Source: CAZKEW01 sp964580435
GTDB lineage: Bacteria > Acidobacteriota > Aminicenantia > Aminicenantales > UBA8522
NCBI GenBank assembly: GCA_964580435.1
Contig: CAZOKP010000027.1
Location: 1-29,749, forward strand
Length of the DNA stretch: 29,749 bases
Reading direction: 5' to 3'
Each line of letters begins with the position of its first letter. Position 1 is the stretch's first letter. Shown here one piece after another: positions 14,156 to 21,816 of this stretch. The notes under the pieces are model-generated. The model ran no database searches and was not told where the DNA came from. It saw only the letters and a program-made list of their open reading frames with translations. Made by a program: the position numbers and the translations under genes.

Positions 14156-15175
14156 TTATTTGCTGAGGGAAAGGCGACGCGGCCTTGAGCCGCCCGGTTC
14201 AGGGCTATCCAGGGCGGCTTGGAGCTCCTGCGGGGAAACGCTGGCCGTGCCGATTTTCCCGACGACGATGCCGGCGGCAGCGTTGGAGAGAGAAGCGGCT
14301 TCGGCGATGGAGGCGCCCGCCAGCAGCGCCAAAGAGGCCGCTGCAATGACCGTATCACCCGCTCCCGTGACATCAAACACTTCTCTGGCCACCGTCGGGA
14401 TGTGAAGAGGCCGTTTCCCTTTTTCGAACACGGCCATGCCCTCTTCCCCGCGTTTGATAATGAGGTAGCGGCTGGAAATGAGGGCCAGGATCTCGTCCCC
14501 GGCCTTTTCGACCTGAGCGTCGGTGCGGCATTCATGGCGGACAATTTTTTCGGCTTCGTGGTGATTGGGCGTGACCAGGGTCACCGGCGAGAACAGAGAA
14601 AAATGTTCCACCTTTGGGTCGACAAAGACGGGAAGGCGATGTTCCTTGGCAAAAATGAGCGCCTGGCCGACCAGCGAGGGATTGACTATTCCCTTGTTAT
14701 AATCAGAGATCAGGATTCCTTCGTATTTCTGGCTGCGGATGAAATTAAGGATCCTTTTTTCGAGGTCGACAGCAAAAGGCCCCTTCTTTTCCAAGTCGAC
14801 CCTGACGACTTGTTGGTGGTGGGCGATAATCCGCGTCTTGACGGTGGTCGGCCTGGTCTTGTCGATAAAGATGCCGCGGTCATCAGGAACGTTATTTTTG
14901 ATCCAGTGCCCTTCCTCATCGTCACCGACAATACCCACGAGAAGAGGGGCCGCTCCCAGGCTGAGGAGATTTTGAGCGACGTTTCCGGCTCCCCCCAAAC
15001 ATAATGAATCCGCTCTGACTTCAACCACGGGAACAGGAGCCTCGGGCGAGATCCGGGAGACATTGCCCCAAATGTATCTGTCGAGCATCAGGTCACCGAG
15101 GACTAAGACCTTTCTCTTCTTGAACGCCCGGACAATGCGGCTGAGTTTCTTGGAGTCGGGAGTTGCGTTTTTCAT
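14156..15175 (-). CDS. hldA: D-glycero-beta-D-manno-heptose-7-phosphate kinase (PfkB family)
   Basis: HldA/RfaE1 phosphorylates D-glycero-D-manno-heptose-7-phosphate at C1 on the way to ADP-heptose for LPS core. The N-terminus KVLVLGDLMLDRYIWG with SRISPEAPVPVV (40-51) is diagnostic of RfaE kinases, GGAGNVAQNL is at 61-70, SDYNKG at 157-162, VTPN at 201-204, and the PfkB signature DVTGAGDT at 268-275 carries catalytic Asp274. The protein ends after the kinase domain at 339 aa, so the nucleotidyltransferase half found in fused HldE must be encoded elsewhere. The start overlaps the stop of the PHP gene by four bases (ATGA), making it the last gene of a five-gene operon with a heptosyltransferase and a ligase. 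Confidence 0.93.
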   Translation of the reverse strand: MKNATPDSKKLSRIVRAFKKRKVLVLGDLMLDRYIWGNVSRISPEAPVPVVEVRADSLCLGGAGNVAQNLLSLGAAPLLVGIVGDDEEGHWIKNNVPDDRGIFIDKTRPTTVKTRIIAHHQQVVRVDLEKKGPFAVDLEKRILNFIRSQKYEGILISDYNKGIVNPSLVGQALIFAKEHRLPVFVDPKVEHFSLFSPVTLVTPNHHEAEKIVRHECRTDAQVEKAGDEILALISSRYLIIKRGEEGMAVFEKGKRPLHIPTVAREVFDVTGAGDTVIAAASLALLAGASIAEAASLSNAAAGIVVGKIGTASVSPQELQAALDSPEPGGSRPRRLSLSK

Positions 15176-16323
15176 TTTCCATCCTCTTTCAAAAATATAG
15201 GGTTGGAGATGATCCAGGGAACGTCCCGGGCAAGGGGAGACCAGCCTTGGAGATACATTTCAATCCGGTATATCCCGGGCTCCTGTGCTATCAGACTAAC
15301 TTCTTTTTCTTCCGAGCTCAAGAGGGGCTCTCCATCGTGAATAACGCGGGTTTCCACTTTAAAGGGGAAAGGCGCCCTCACTCTCAGGGTGACCGGGGCT
15401 TGCGGGTTAAAAATGAGCTGGCTCCCCATCGGGAGTCTGGCCCGTCCTCGCTTTGCCCAAAAAAGAAAGCCCCTGGCCGAGTGGGCGGCATCGATGGCGC
15501 TATAAAACCTCCCCTGGCGGAGAGCGCTGAAGACCTGGGCTTTGGCAGTTTCGAAATCTTGAGAGAGAGGCTCTGGCATAAGGACATGGAGCCGAAAACA
15601 GGAGAGAAGGGCGGAATATAACATGTGGGCATCGGCGCTGAAATATCCGGACATGGGATGCTGCCGGCTGAGTTCATCCCACTTTCTCAGGGTCTTCTCG
15701 GGCCTGTCGATTATTTTGAGCAGATACAGCCCCGGCTTGACAAGGAGCGCCGGGAGGTAAGGAAGCGAAGAGAGAAAGTTTTTCCTGACCATGGTATCGG
15801 CGTCGATGATTTCGATGCCCGAATAAACGGCTCGTTCTCCCCACGACCAGCGAGTCTTGGAAAAGGGATGGGCGATGATGGAAAAACCGCCGAGGGCTTT
15901 GACCTCGCGGCTGGCCCGTTCGGCATTTTGCGAAAAAAACAAGTGCGGAAGATTGAAATTTAAAGCCACGAGATGGCCGCGGCTCACCGAGAGTTCACTC
16001 CCGGCGAGCACAAGGACCTTATCTTTCCACCCCTGGCTGGCCAGCGACTCCAGATTAGGCTTGCCGTGGTCGGCCAGGATGATGAAATCCAGGGATTGAC
16101 GTGCGGCGATCGCGGCGATTTCTTCGGGAGTGCTGCGCCCATCGGAAAATGTGGTGTGGATGTGATAGACGCCTTCGATTTCAAAAGGCCGGCTCTGTCT
16201 TGGGGGGACCTTGGCCTGTGGCTCTTTGTACCGGAGAAGAGACGAGCCCAGCCAGACAAAATACATAGCGAAAAGAAAAAGGACCGCCGCTGTGATTCTC
16301 TTTTTCTTCAGGTTCAGCTTCAT
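15172..16323 (-). CDS. Membrane-anchored PHP-domain phosphoesterase
   Basis: PHP domains are metal-dependent phosphoesterases. The metal ligands are visible: HIHTTFSDG with His54, His56 and Asp61, LADHG with Asp85 and His86, GSEL near 108, IIAHPF near 150 and SADAH near 230. Before this domain there is one hydrophobic segment (about 10-30) after a basic start MKLNLKKKR, so the protein is probably anchored in the inner membrane with the domain outside the cytoplasm. The last 100 residues look like beta-strands, possibly a small sandwich domain. The gene overlaps both neighbours by four bases (ATGA at each end), locked between an O-antigen ligase and the heptose kinase. Substrate is unknown; a phosphorylated glycan or lipid carrier intermediate is a reasonable idea from location only. 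Confidence 0.8.
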   Translation of the reverse strand: MKLNLKKKRITAAVLFLFAMYFVWLGSSLLRYKEPQAKVPPRQSRPFEIEGVYHIHTTFSDGRSTPEEIAAIAARQSLDFIILADHGKPNLESLASQGWKDKVLVLAGSELSVSRGHLVALNFNLPHLFFSQNAERASREVKALGGFSIIAHPFSKTRWSWGERAVYSGIEIIDADTMVRKNFLSSLPYLPALLVKPGLYLLKIIDRPEKTLRKWDELSRQHPMSGYFSADAHMLYSALLSCFRLHVLMPEPLSQDFETAKAQVFSALRQGRFYSAIDAAHSARGFLFWAKRGRARLPMGSQLIFNPQAPVTLRVRAPFPFKVETRVIHDGEPLLSSEEKEVSLIAQEPGIYRIEMYLQGWSPLARDVPWIISNPIFLKEDGK

Positions 16324-17504
16324 TCTTTGACCAGCTTGGAGGCGATGGGCACGGTGATAAGATAGAGGAATAGGACGGTGATCTCGGAATCGGAGAAGTT
16401 GTACTCAAAAAAACCGGCTGTGACGAGGGCCAAGATCGCCGCTCCCGCAGCTGCCGCGTAGGGAAAAACGGAAGAGTCACGGTTTTTCAGGAGCGGAAAG
16501 AGGGAGAAAAAGGCCCAGCCGATGAACGCGAGCCAGGCCAGGAGTGTGGGGATTCCCCGTTCGGCAGCGATCTGGATGAAATTGTTGTGCAGGTGGACAT
16601 TCTTCCTGGCCTCCTCGGAGAGCCCGTACTTCGGGTCCTGAAAGACCAGGTCCACTGTGTCCGGGCCTGTTCCTAGGAGAGGAAAGTCTTTGATGATTTT
16701 TATTCCCGCCTTAAAGTATTGGATTCTCGTCTGGTTGGAAAAATGCTTCGGATTGAAGATGCTCAAGGCTCTGTCCCTCACCCCCCGGGGGCTGAGGAAG
16801 AAGAAGAGACCGACGGCTACGGGGACAAGGACGAGGGCCTTGGGCTTGTAGAGATAAAGGAGGAAGGCTAGGGCTACGACGAACCCAACCCAGGCGCTCC
16901 GCGTGAGAGTCAGGCCCAGCGCGAAAATGGCCAAGAGGAAAGCGACTCCCCAAAGCCATCTTGCCTTATCACGGCAGAAGAGAAAAAGGCTCAAGGCCGC
17001 ACAAATGAAGAGGAGCAGGACTCCCGCCTGGGTCATATAGTGGCCCATAAAACCCTGAATGCGTTCCCCCGGCCGGGCCCTGAAAATCAAGTAGCCGATC
17101 GAGTAAAGCGTGCTAAGAAATCCGGAGGCGAGAAGGGCCGCGGTTGTCGTGGCGCGGCCTCTGCGGGTTGCCAGCGCTGTCATGACGATGGGGATAATGA
17201 TGTAGAGGAGGAGCTCCTTGGCGTGTTTCAGACTGATCTCGGGATTCACAGAAAAAAAACAAGCCAGAAGCGATAATCCCGAATAGACGAGCAAAGGCCA
17301 AAAGAATGATGGGAACTTGGGCTTCTCTTTGTTCTTGATGAGCGCAGAGACCCAGAAGATGAAGGCAAGGGCAAGAAAGGACTCCATGAAAGAAATCGAG
17401 ACCAGAGAGAAAAGCAGGCAGCCCGCCAGGGCAATAAGGAGAGGAGATTGCCAAAGGCTTCTTTCTTCTTGATTTTTAAGGACTTTCATGGGACTCAAGT
17501 CCAT
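16320..17504 (-). CDS. O-antigen ligase / Wzy-type polymerase family membrane protein
   Basis: The protein (394 aa) is made of about ten to twelve hydrophobic segments with a longer periplasmic loop between about 240 and 310. That loop has GTGPD at 278-282 and HLHNNFIQIAAERG at 304-317, the characteristic Wzy_C pattern with a conserved histidine; TRSAW at 201-205 supplies the arginine usual in this family. Such proteins either join O-antigen to lipid A core (WaaL) or polymerise repeat units (Wzy), and sequence alone does not separate them well. The neighbouring heptose and heptosyltransferase genes favour ligase. The ATG at 17504 is used; a second ATG five codons later is equally possible because neither has a clear ribosome site. 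A 26 bp gap separates it from the heptosyltransferase gene. Confidence 0.85.
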   Translation of the reverse strand: MDLSPMKVLKNQEERSLWQSPLLIALAGCLLFSLVSISFMESFLALAFIFWVSALIKNKEKPKFPSFFWPLLVYSGLSLLACFFSVNPEISLKHAKELLLYIIIPIVMTALATRRGRATTTAALLASGFLSTLYSIGYLIFRARPGERIQGFMGHYMTQAGVLLLFICAALSLFLFCRDKARWLWGVAFLLAIFALGLTLTRSAWVGFVVALAFLLYLYKPKALVLVPVAVGLFFFLSPRGVRDRALSIFNPKHFSNQTRIQYFKAGIKIIKDFPLLGTGPDTVDLVFQDPKYGLSEEARKNVHLHNNFIQIAAERGIPTLLAWLAFIGWAFFSLFPLLKNRDSSVFPYAAAAGAAILALVTAGFFEYNFSDSEITVLFLYLITVPIASKLVKE

Positions 17505-17530
17505 AGCTTAGCCCAAGGCCCGGAGAGATT

Positions 17531-18586
17531 TCAAGCTTGAAGGAATTTTTGGCAGGCCTCGAAGACCTCGGCAGGCTCGATGTTTCTCAAGCAGCGGAAG
17601 TCTTCCGTGAGACAGCGTCTCTGCTTGCAGGGGCGGCATTCAAGCTCTTTCTCGATGAGGATGGCTTTTGCCCGCCAGGGAGCGAAGTTGGCCGGCAGCG
17701 TTGGGCCGAAAAGAGCGACAATGGGAGTCGCTGTGGCCGCCGCGATGTGCATCGGCCCGCTGTCCGGCCCGACAAATAGAGCAGAGCGGCCGATGACTTC
17801 CAGGAGTTCGCTTAAGTTGGCCTTGCCCACGAGCGAGAGAAGAGGCGCCTGGGTTTGAGCGAGGATCTCCTCCTCCCTCGCGCGGTCTTTTGTCGAACCG
17901 ACCAGGATGATCCGGATTCCAGGCAGGTGGGCCAGCATATTCGCCGCCTCGATGAGGTTCTCCGCGCCCCAATCGCGGAACTCGTTCCCTGCGCCGATGT
18001 GAAGGATGATAACCCTGGCGGGTTCAAGGTCGTTCTCCGCCCAAAAATTATCGATCCTTTCTTTTTCCTCTCTCCGCGCCTGGGGAAGGAGAAGCGATGG
18101 CAGAGGCTCGAGAAGCGTGATCCCCATGGCCTTGACGAGTTCGGCGTGGCTCTCGACGCTGTGAATGCGTCCGTCTTTGCGGGTTCTCGGGACTCGGATG
18201 TCGTAGATGAAGCCCTTGTATTTCAATTTGTACCCGACCTTGAGTTTGGCGCCGGAAAATAGGGCTAGAAGGAACGCGCGCGGTCCGCCATGGAAGTCAA
18301 TGACGATGTCATATTTTTCCCTCCGTATTTGCCTAACGAAGCGGAGGAAATCGGCGAGGCTCCGGCCGGAAGGAATAACGATGACCTTATCTAAAAGGGG
18401 ATGGCCCTCGACAAGCCGCCTGTAGGGCTCTTCGATGATGTAAGAGAGGGAAGCCTGGGGGAGAGCCTCTTTGAGCGCCGCAATGGCAGGCGTGGTCATG
18501 ACCACGTCGCCTATGCGCCTCAGCCGGATGAGGAGAATCTTGGACAATGCGGAGGAGTCAGTCTTTGGTTTTTCTTTCCGGCTCAA
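17531..18586 (-). CDS. Glycosyltransferase family 9 (ADP-heptose:LPS heptosyltransferase)
   Basis: GT9 enzymes transfer heptose from ADP-heptose to the LPS inner core in the cytoplasm. The N-terminal half has KILLIRLRRIGDVVMTTPAI at 16-35 with the catalytic-region Asp27. The C-terminal half has HIGAGNEFRDWG, the typical acceptor/donor loop, and FVGPDSGPMHIAAATATP with the nucleotide-sugar binding GPDSGPMH. Near the end ECRPCKQRRCLTEDFRCLRNI has four cysteines, a pattern common in this family. The start given is a TTG at 18586, which overlaps the upstream zinc-ribbon gene by 29 bp; another TTG at residue 14, just before the conserved core, is an alternative. Which core position it adds cannot be told from sequence. 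Confidence 0.9.
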   Translation of the reverse strand: MSRKEKPKTDSSALSKILLIRLRRIGDVVMTTPAIAALKEALPQASLSYIIEEPYRRLVEGHPLLDKVIVIPSGRSLADFLRFVRQIRREKYDIVIDFHGGPRAFLLALFSGAKLKVGYKLKYKGFIYDIRVPRTRKDGRIHSVESHAELVKAMGITLLEPLPSLLLPQARREEKERIDNFWAENDLEPARVIILHIGAGNEFRDWGAENLIEAANMLAHLPGIRIILVGSTKDRAREEEILAQTQAPLLSLVGKANLSELLEVIGRSALFVGPDSGPMHIAAATATPIVALFGPTLPANFAPWRAKAILIEKELECRPCKQRRCLTEDFRCLRNIEPAEVFEACQKFLQA

Positions 18587-18746
18587 CCGAGGCCTCTTCG
18601 ATCAGCATGACCGGGATGCCGTCCCTGATTGGATAGACACGGTGGCAGCGGACACACTTCAGGCCCTTCTCGTCTTCAGTCAACTTAATGTCAGCCTTGC
18701 AGAGAGGGCAGGCAAGAATTGCGAGAAGCTGAGGGTCTAAAACCAT
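18558..18746 (-). CDS. Trm112-like zinc-ribbon protein (UPF0434/YcaR type)
   Basis: This 62-residue protein has two CxxC pairs, CPLC at 13-16 and CVRC at 31-34, followed by YPIRDGIPVML, the standard UPF0434 signature. In eukaryotes Trm112 stabilises methyltransferases; the bacterial role is unclear. In E. coli ycaR lies between lpxK and kdsB, so finding it at the head of an LPS operon fits. A good ribosome site (AGGAG, revealed by CTCCT at 18751-18755) precedes the ATG and a promoter lies upstream. Confidence 0.88.
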   Translation of the reverse strand: MVLDPQLLAILACPLCKADIKLTEDEKGLKCVRCHRVYPIRDGIPVMLIEEASVEPERKTKD

Positions 18747-18778
18747 GATGGTCTCCTGTGTCGCTTTGTCGCGATTAT

Positions 18779-18806
18779 CTTATATCAGATATCTCCCGGT
18801 CGTCAA
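18779..18806 (-). promoter_or_regulatory. Sigma70-type promoter for the LPS operon 18746-14156
   Basis: On the minus strand TTGACG (18806-18801), a 16-base spacer and TATAAG (18784-18779) lead to the zinc-ribbon gene with a leader of about 26 bases containing AGGAG. It separates this operon from the glycosidase genes upstream on the same strand. Confidence 0.55.
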
Positions 18807-18838
18807 ATAGGCTCGGGGTGTGGGCGGAGTTGGATTAT

Positions 18839-18853
18839 TTGCATCTTATGCAA
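18839..18853. repeat. Short perfect inverted repeat near the island's left edge
   Basis: TTGCAT-CTT-ATGCAA forms a six-pair stem with a three-base loop, 38 bp past the GH31 stop codon. It has no U-run on the minus strand, so it may be an operator, a weak end signal or a junction trace. Confidence 0.35.
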
Positions 18854-18891
18854 CCCAAATCGCTCCCGCATTTCCGAAAACATATTTTGGT

Positions 18892-21708
18892 TCAAAATTG
18901 AAGGAGCTGGCGTTCGCCCTGATAAAGAATTGTTTTATCTGGTTTCGCTGTAATTTCTATTCCGATTCCGTGATTCGGCTTAACCAGGACGATATTGAAA
19001 ACCCGCCGCTCCAACATCCCCGGGAATGAGCCTTTTCGATCATCAATAATGAGTTGGCGTTTGGCCTCATCCCAATGGAAAGCAATAGTCGCGGAAACTC
19101 CCTTTTCATAGTTATAATTATCGTTCTCATCTTCATACAAAACAAAATCAGCATCAGCGCCTGGATAAATGCGCAGTTCAATCGGATCGGCTGGCTTTTC
19201 ATCGGAATACTGAATGAAAGGTCCCATCGGAATAATTGAACCGGCTTTAACCAGCAAAGGAATTTTATCGATGGGGGCATCGGCGACAATGGTTTGACCA
19301 CCGGTCATGGTTTTCCCGGTCCAGAAGTCGATCCATTGATGCTGAGCTGGCAGATAGACCGACCGACCCGGGAGGCGGTGTTCAACCTCTTGCTCTCTGG
19401 CAAATATTTCTGGCGTCTTCCAATTCAGCTGCATTTTCGCCGCTCCCGTGGACCGGTTCTCCAGTTCGAGAACAAAACGATATTCCCGACCAGCTTCGAG
19501 ATCAACACAATCGGTATATTGCTCTACGCTGGTATAAACAATGGGCAATTGTTTGCCATCCAGAAAAATGCGCTTGGCGTCGTAGCTGATGAGATGGAAT
19601 TGATGCTTTCCGGATTGTGTGGGAATTAATTGTCCTTGCCATCGAACCGCGAATGTGGAATCTGTCATGTAATCTGGGCGTCCCGTGTACCAGAGATGGT
19701 CGATTTTGGGTTCGACCTGTTGGTGGGTGAGATTTTTATATTCAGGATCGTTGTAGTATTGAGCCAGAAGACCGGGCTGTCCATCTGGTGTTTTAAAATG
19801 CTCCGGCGGAATAAGGACGCTTGGCTCTGGCGAGCGATGGAGCATGTACTCCGTCACAGGACAAACCATTAAGGCTGGACCAAACATGAATTGATCGCCA
19901 ATGGTATAAGTTTTTTGGTCGTCATTGAAATCCATGGGCAAGCCGCGCAGGAGAGTATAGCCATCGTTGGTCACTCGCCAGGCTAAGGAATAAATATGCG
20001 GCAATAATCGATAGCGGAGTTGATCAAACTTAATGAGCGGAGGAATAAACTCGCCGAACTGCCAGATTTCACGCGAGGTTTCTGAGCCGTGCGATCGAAA
20101 GATGGGACAGAAGGCGCCGAACTGGAACATGCGGGTGTAAAGCTCTTGATAAGCGGGATCTTTGCCACCACGAGTAAAGACGCCACCATAAGCGCCGATG
20201 ACGAAAGCGCCGATATCGAACGTCCAATAAGGAACTCCAGCCATGCAGAAATTAATACCCGCCGCAATCTGCTTTTTATAGATATCCCAACTGGCGCCGA
20301 TATCGCCCGACCACGTCGTCGCGGCGCAGCGTTGCTGTCCTGCGTAAACCGAGCGGGTCAAAATATGAACCCGCTTTTGGTCGGTGTCCCGGCGTTGATT
20401 TTTATAAAGCGCCTCCGTCATGGCAAGCGAATAGGCATTCAGATATCGCGCCCAGGAGCCAAGATAATTTTTGCCGATCTTTTTCATTTCATATTCTTCA
20501 GCGTCTTTCGTGGTCGCATTCACAATATCCGGCTCGGTCGAGTCGATCCACCAGGCATCGACCCCTTGAGAAAACAATCCTTTTTTCGCGTACTGCCAGT
20601 AGAGGTTATTGGCCTCTGGATTATAAGCGTCATAATATTTGAATCCCCCCCAACCGATCCGATTGAAGAGATAACCGTTTTGCGCCATCTCTTTGGAGAT
20701 CGCCGTGTGGGGTCCCAGCCCCGGCCAGATGGAAATCATGATGTGGAAATGCTGCTGATGAATCTGGTCGATCATCTCCTTGGGGTTGGGATATTTTTTA
20801 GCATCGAAGAACAATTGCCCCCAATTGGCTGGGCCATCCCAATAATCCCAATCTTGAACGATATTATCGATGGGAATCTGCCGCTTCCGATACTCATGGA
20901 CCACGCTCAACAATTCCGCCCTGTTTTCGTAATGCTCCTTACTCTGCCAGTAGCCGTAAGCCCACTTTCCATACATCGGCGCCGGGCCGGTGAGTTTTCG
21001 GTAGCCAGCGATTACCTCATCCATATTTTTTCCAGCGATAAAATAATAATCAATGTTATCGGCAACCTCGGACCAGAGCGAGGTTCCGTTCGCATTGTCC
21101 TCAAAAATCGTCTTTGAGCAATTGTCCCACAAAATTCCATAGTTCTGAGTCGAGATCAGAAACGGCGTCACTGCTTCGGTATTGGCTTGCACCAATTTCA
21201 CGGTGCGACCGCGATAGTTCATGTAGCCATCCTGATGCTGGCCCAGACCATAAATACCTTCTGTCGGCGTCAGGTTAAAGCTTTGTTGGATACTATATGC
21301 TTTTTCATATTCCATTTCGACTAGCGTGATAACAGCCTTCTTAGCCTCTTGAAGAATGATTCCATTATCCTGATTGAGGTATTCAATTTTGCCGTCTTTT
21401 TTGCAGATCGTCACCGAAATCTTTTCTGACCGAATGATCAAATGCTGATTATTTTCCTGAAAGTCGATCTTCAAATCGGGTAATTCATTTTGAACGACGA
21501 TCAGGCTTTTTTTGGCAGATGAGCCATCAGGCAGCCATTTCACTACCCGAACGATATTATCCGCATAAAACTGTACTTTCAAATTCAATGTTTGGGTTTC
21601 TAGCTGAATGCCATTTTGAATGCGTTGTGCGGTTGCCTGCTTTGTGGCGCATGCCCAGGCGATAAAGGTGAGAACAAAAGTGGACAGAAAGAGACTTCTA
21701 ATTTTCAT
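18892..21708 (-). CDS. Secreted glycoside hydrolase family 31 (alpha-xylosidase/alpha-glucosidase type) with PA14 domain
   Basis: GH31 enzymes remove alpha-linked glucose or xylose from the end of oligosaccharides. From the ATG at 21708 the protein is 938 aa, beginning MKIRSLFLSTFVLTFIAWAC, a signal peptide whose cysteine may be a lipidation site. The N-terminal sandwich is followed by a catalytic barrel with WWIDSTEPD (nucleophile Asp389) and TWSGDIGASW (acid/base Asp469). Residues about 642-767 (GQPGLLAQYYNDPEY through LENRSTGAAKMQLNW) are a PA14 domain, then a C-terminal sandwich with YEDENDNYNYEKG. The frame runs 13 codons further up, but AAAGGAC before ATG 21708 and the signal peptide fix the start. 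WIDSTEPD resembles alpha-xylosidases active on xyloglucan, which is suggestive only. GC content is visibly lower than in flanking genes. It lies about 110 bp after the GH2 gene, so the two are likely one operon. Confidence 0.9.
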   Translation of the reverse strand: MKIRSLFLSTFVLTFIAWACATKQATAQRIQNGIQLETQTLNLKVQFYADNIVRVVKWLPDGSSAKKSLIVVQNELPDLKIDFQENNQHLIIRSEKISVTICKKDGKIEYLNQDNGIILQEAKKAVITLVEMEYEKAYSIQQSFNLTPTEGIYGLGQHQDGYMNYRGRTVKLVQANTEAVTPFLISTQNYGILWDNCSKTIFEDNANGTSLWSEVADNIDYYFIAGKNMDEVIAGYRKLTGPAPMYGKWAYGYWQSKEHYENRAELLSVVHEYRKRQIPIDNIVQDWDYWDGPANWGQLFFDAKKYPNPKEMIDQIHQQHFHIMISIWPGLGPHTAISKEMAQNGYLFNRIGWGGFKYYDAYNPEANNLYWQYAKKGLFSQGVDAWWIDSTEPDIVNATTKDAEEYEMKKIGKNYLGSWARYLNAYSLAMTEALYKNQRRDTDQKRVHILTRSVYAGQQRCAATTWSGDIGASWDIYKKQIAAGINFCMAGVPYWTFDIGAFVIGAYGGVFTRGGKDPAYQELYTRMFQFGAFCPIFRSHGSETSREIWQFGEFIPPLIKFDQLRYRLLPHIYSLAWRVTNDGYTLLRGLPMDFNDDQKTYTIGDQFMFGPALMVCPVTEYMLHRSPEPSVLIPPEHFKTPDGQPGLLAQYYNDPEYKNLTHQQVEPKIDHLWYTGRPDYMTDSTFAVRWQGQLIPTQSGKHQFHLISYDAKRIFLDGKQLPIVYTSVEQYTDCVDLEAGREYRFVLELENRSTGAAKMQLNWKTPEIFAREQEVEHRLPGRSVYLPAQHQWIDFWTGKTMTGGQTIVADAPIDKIPLLVKAGSIIPMGPFIQYSDEKPADPIELRIYPGADADFVLYEDENDNYNYEKGVSATIAFHWDEAKRQLIIDDRKGSFPGMLERRVFNIVLVKPNHGIGIEITAKPDKTILYQGERQLLQF

Positions 21709-21816
21709 GGCAGCTCGTCCTTTACAATTGGTCGGGCCCATTGCCAATTTGCCCTCCCGTTGATTTTTTTATCACAGCGCCCAAATAATGCCGTTAGAAA
21801 TAAAATTTGTATTTGT

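Noticed and set aside
20089..21117. 342-residue plus-strand frame opposite GH31
   Set aside because: It is antisense to the GH31 catalytic barrel and shows no family features.
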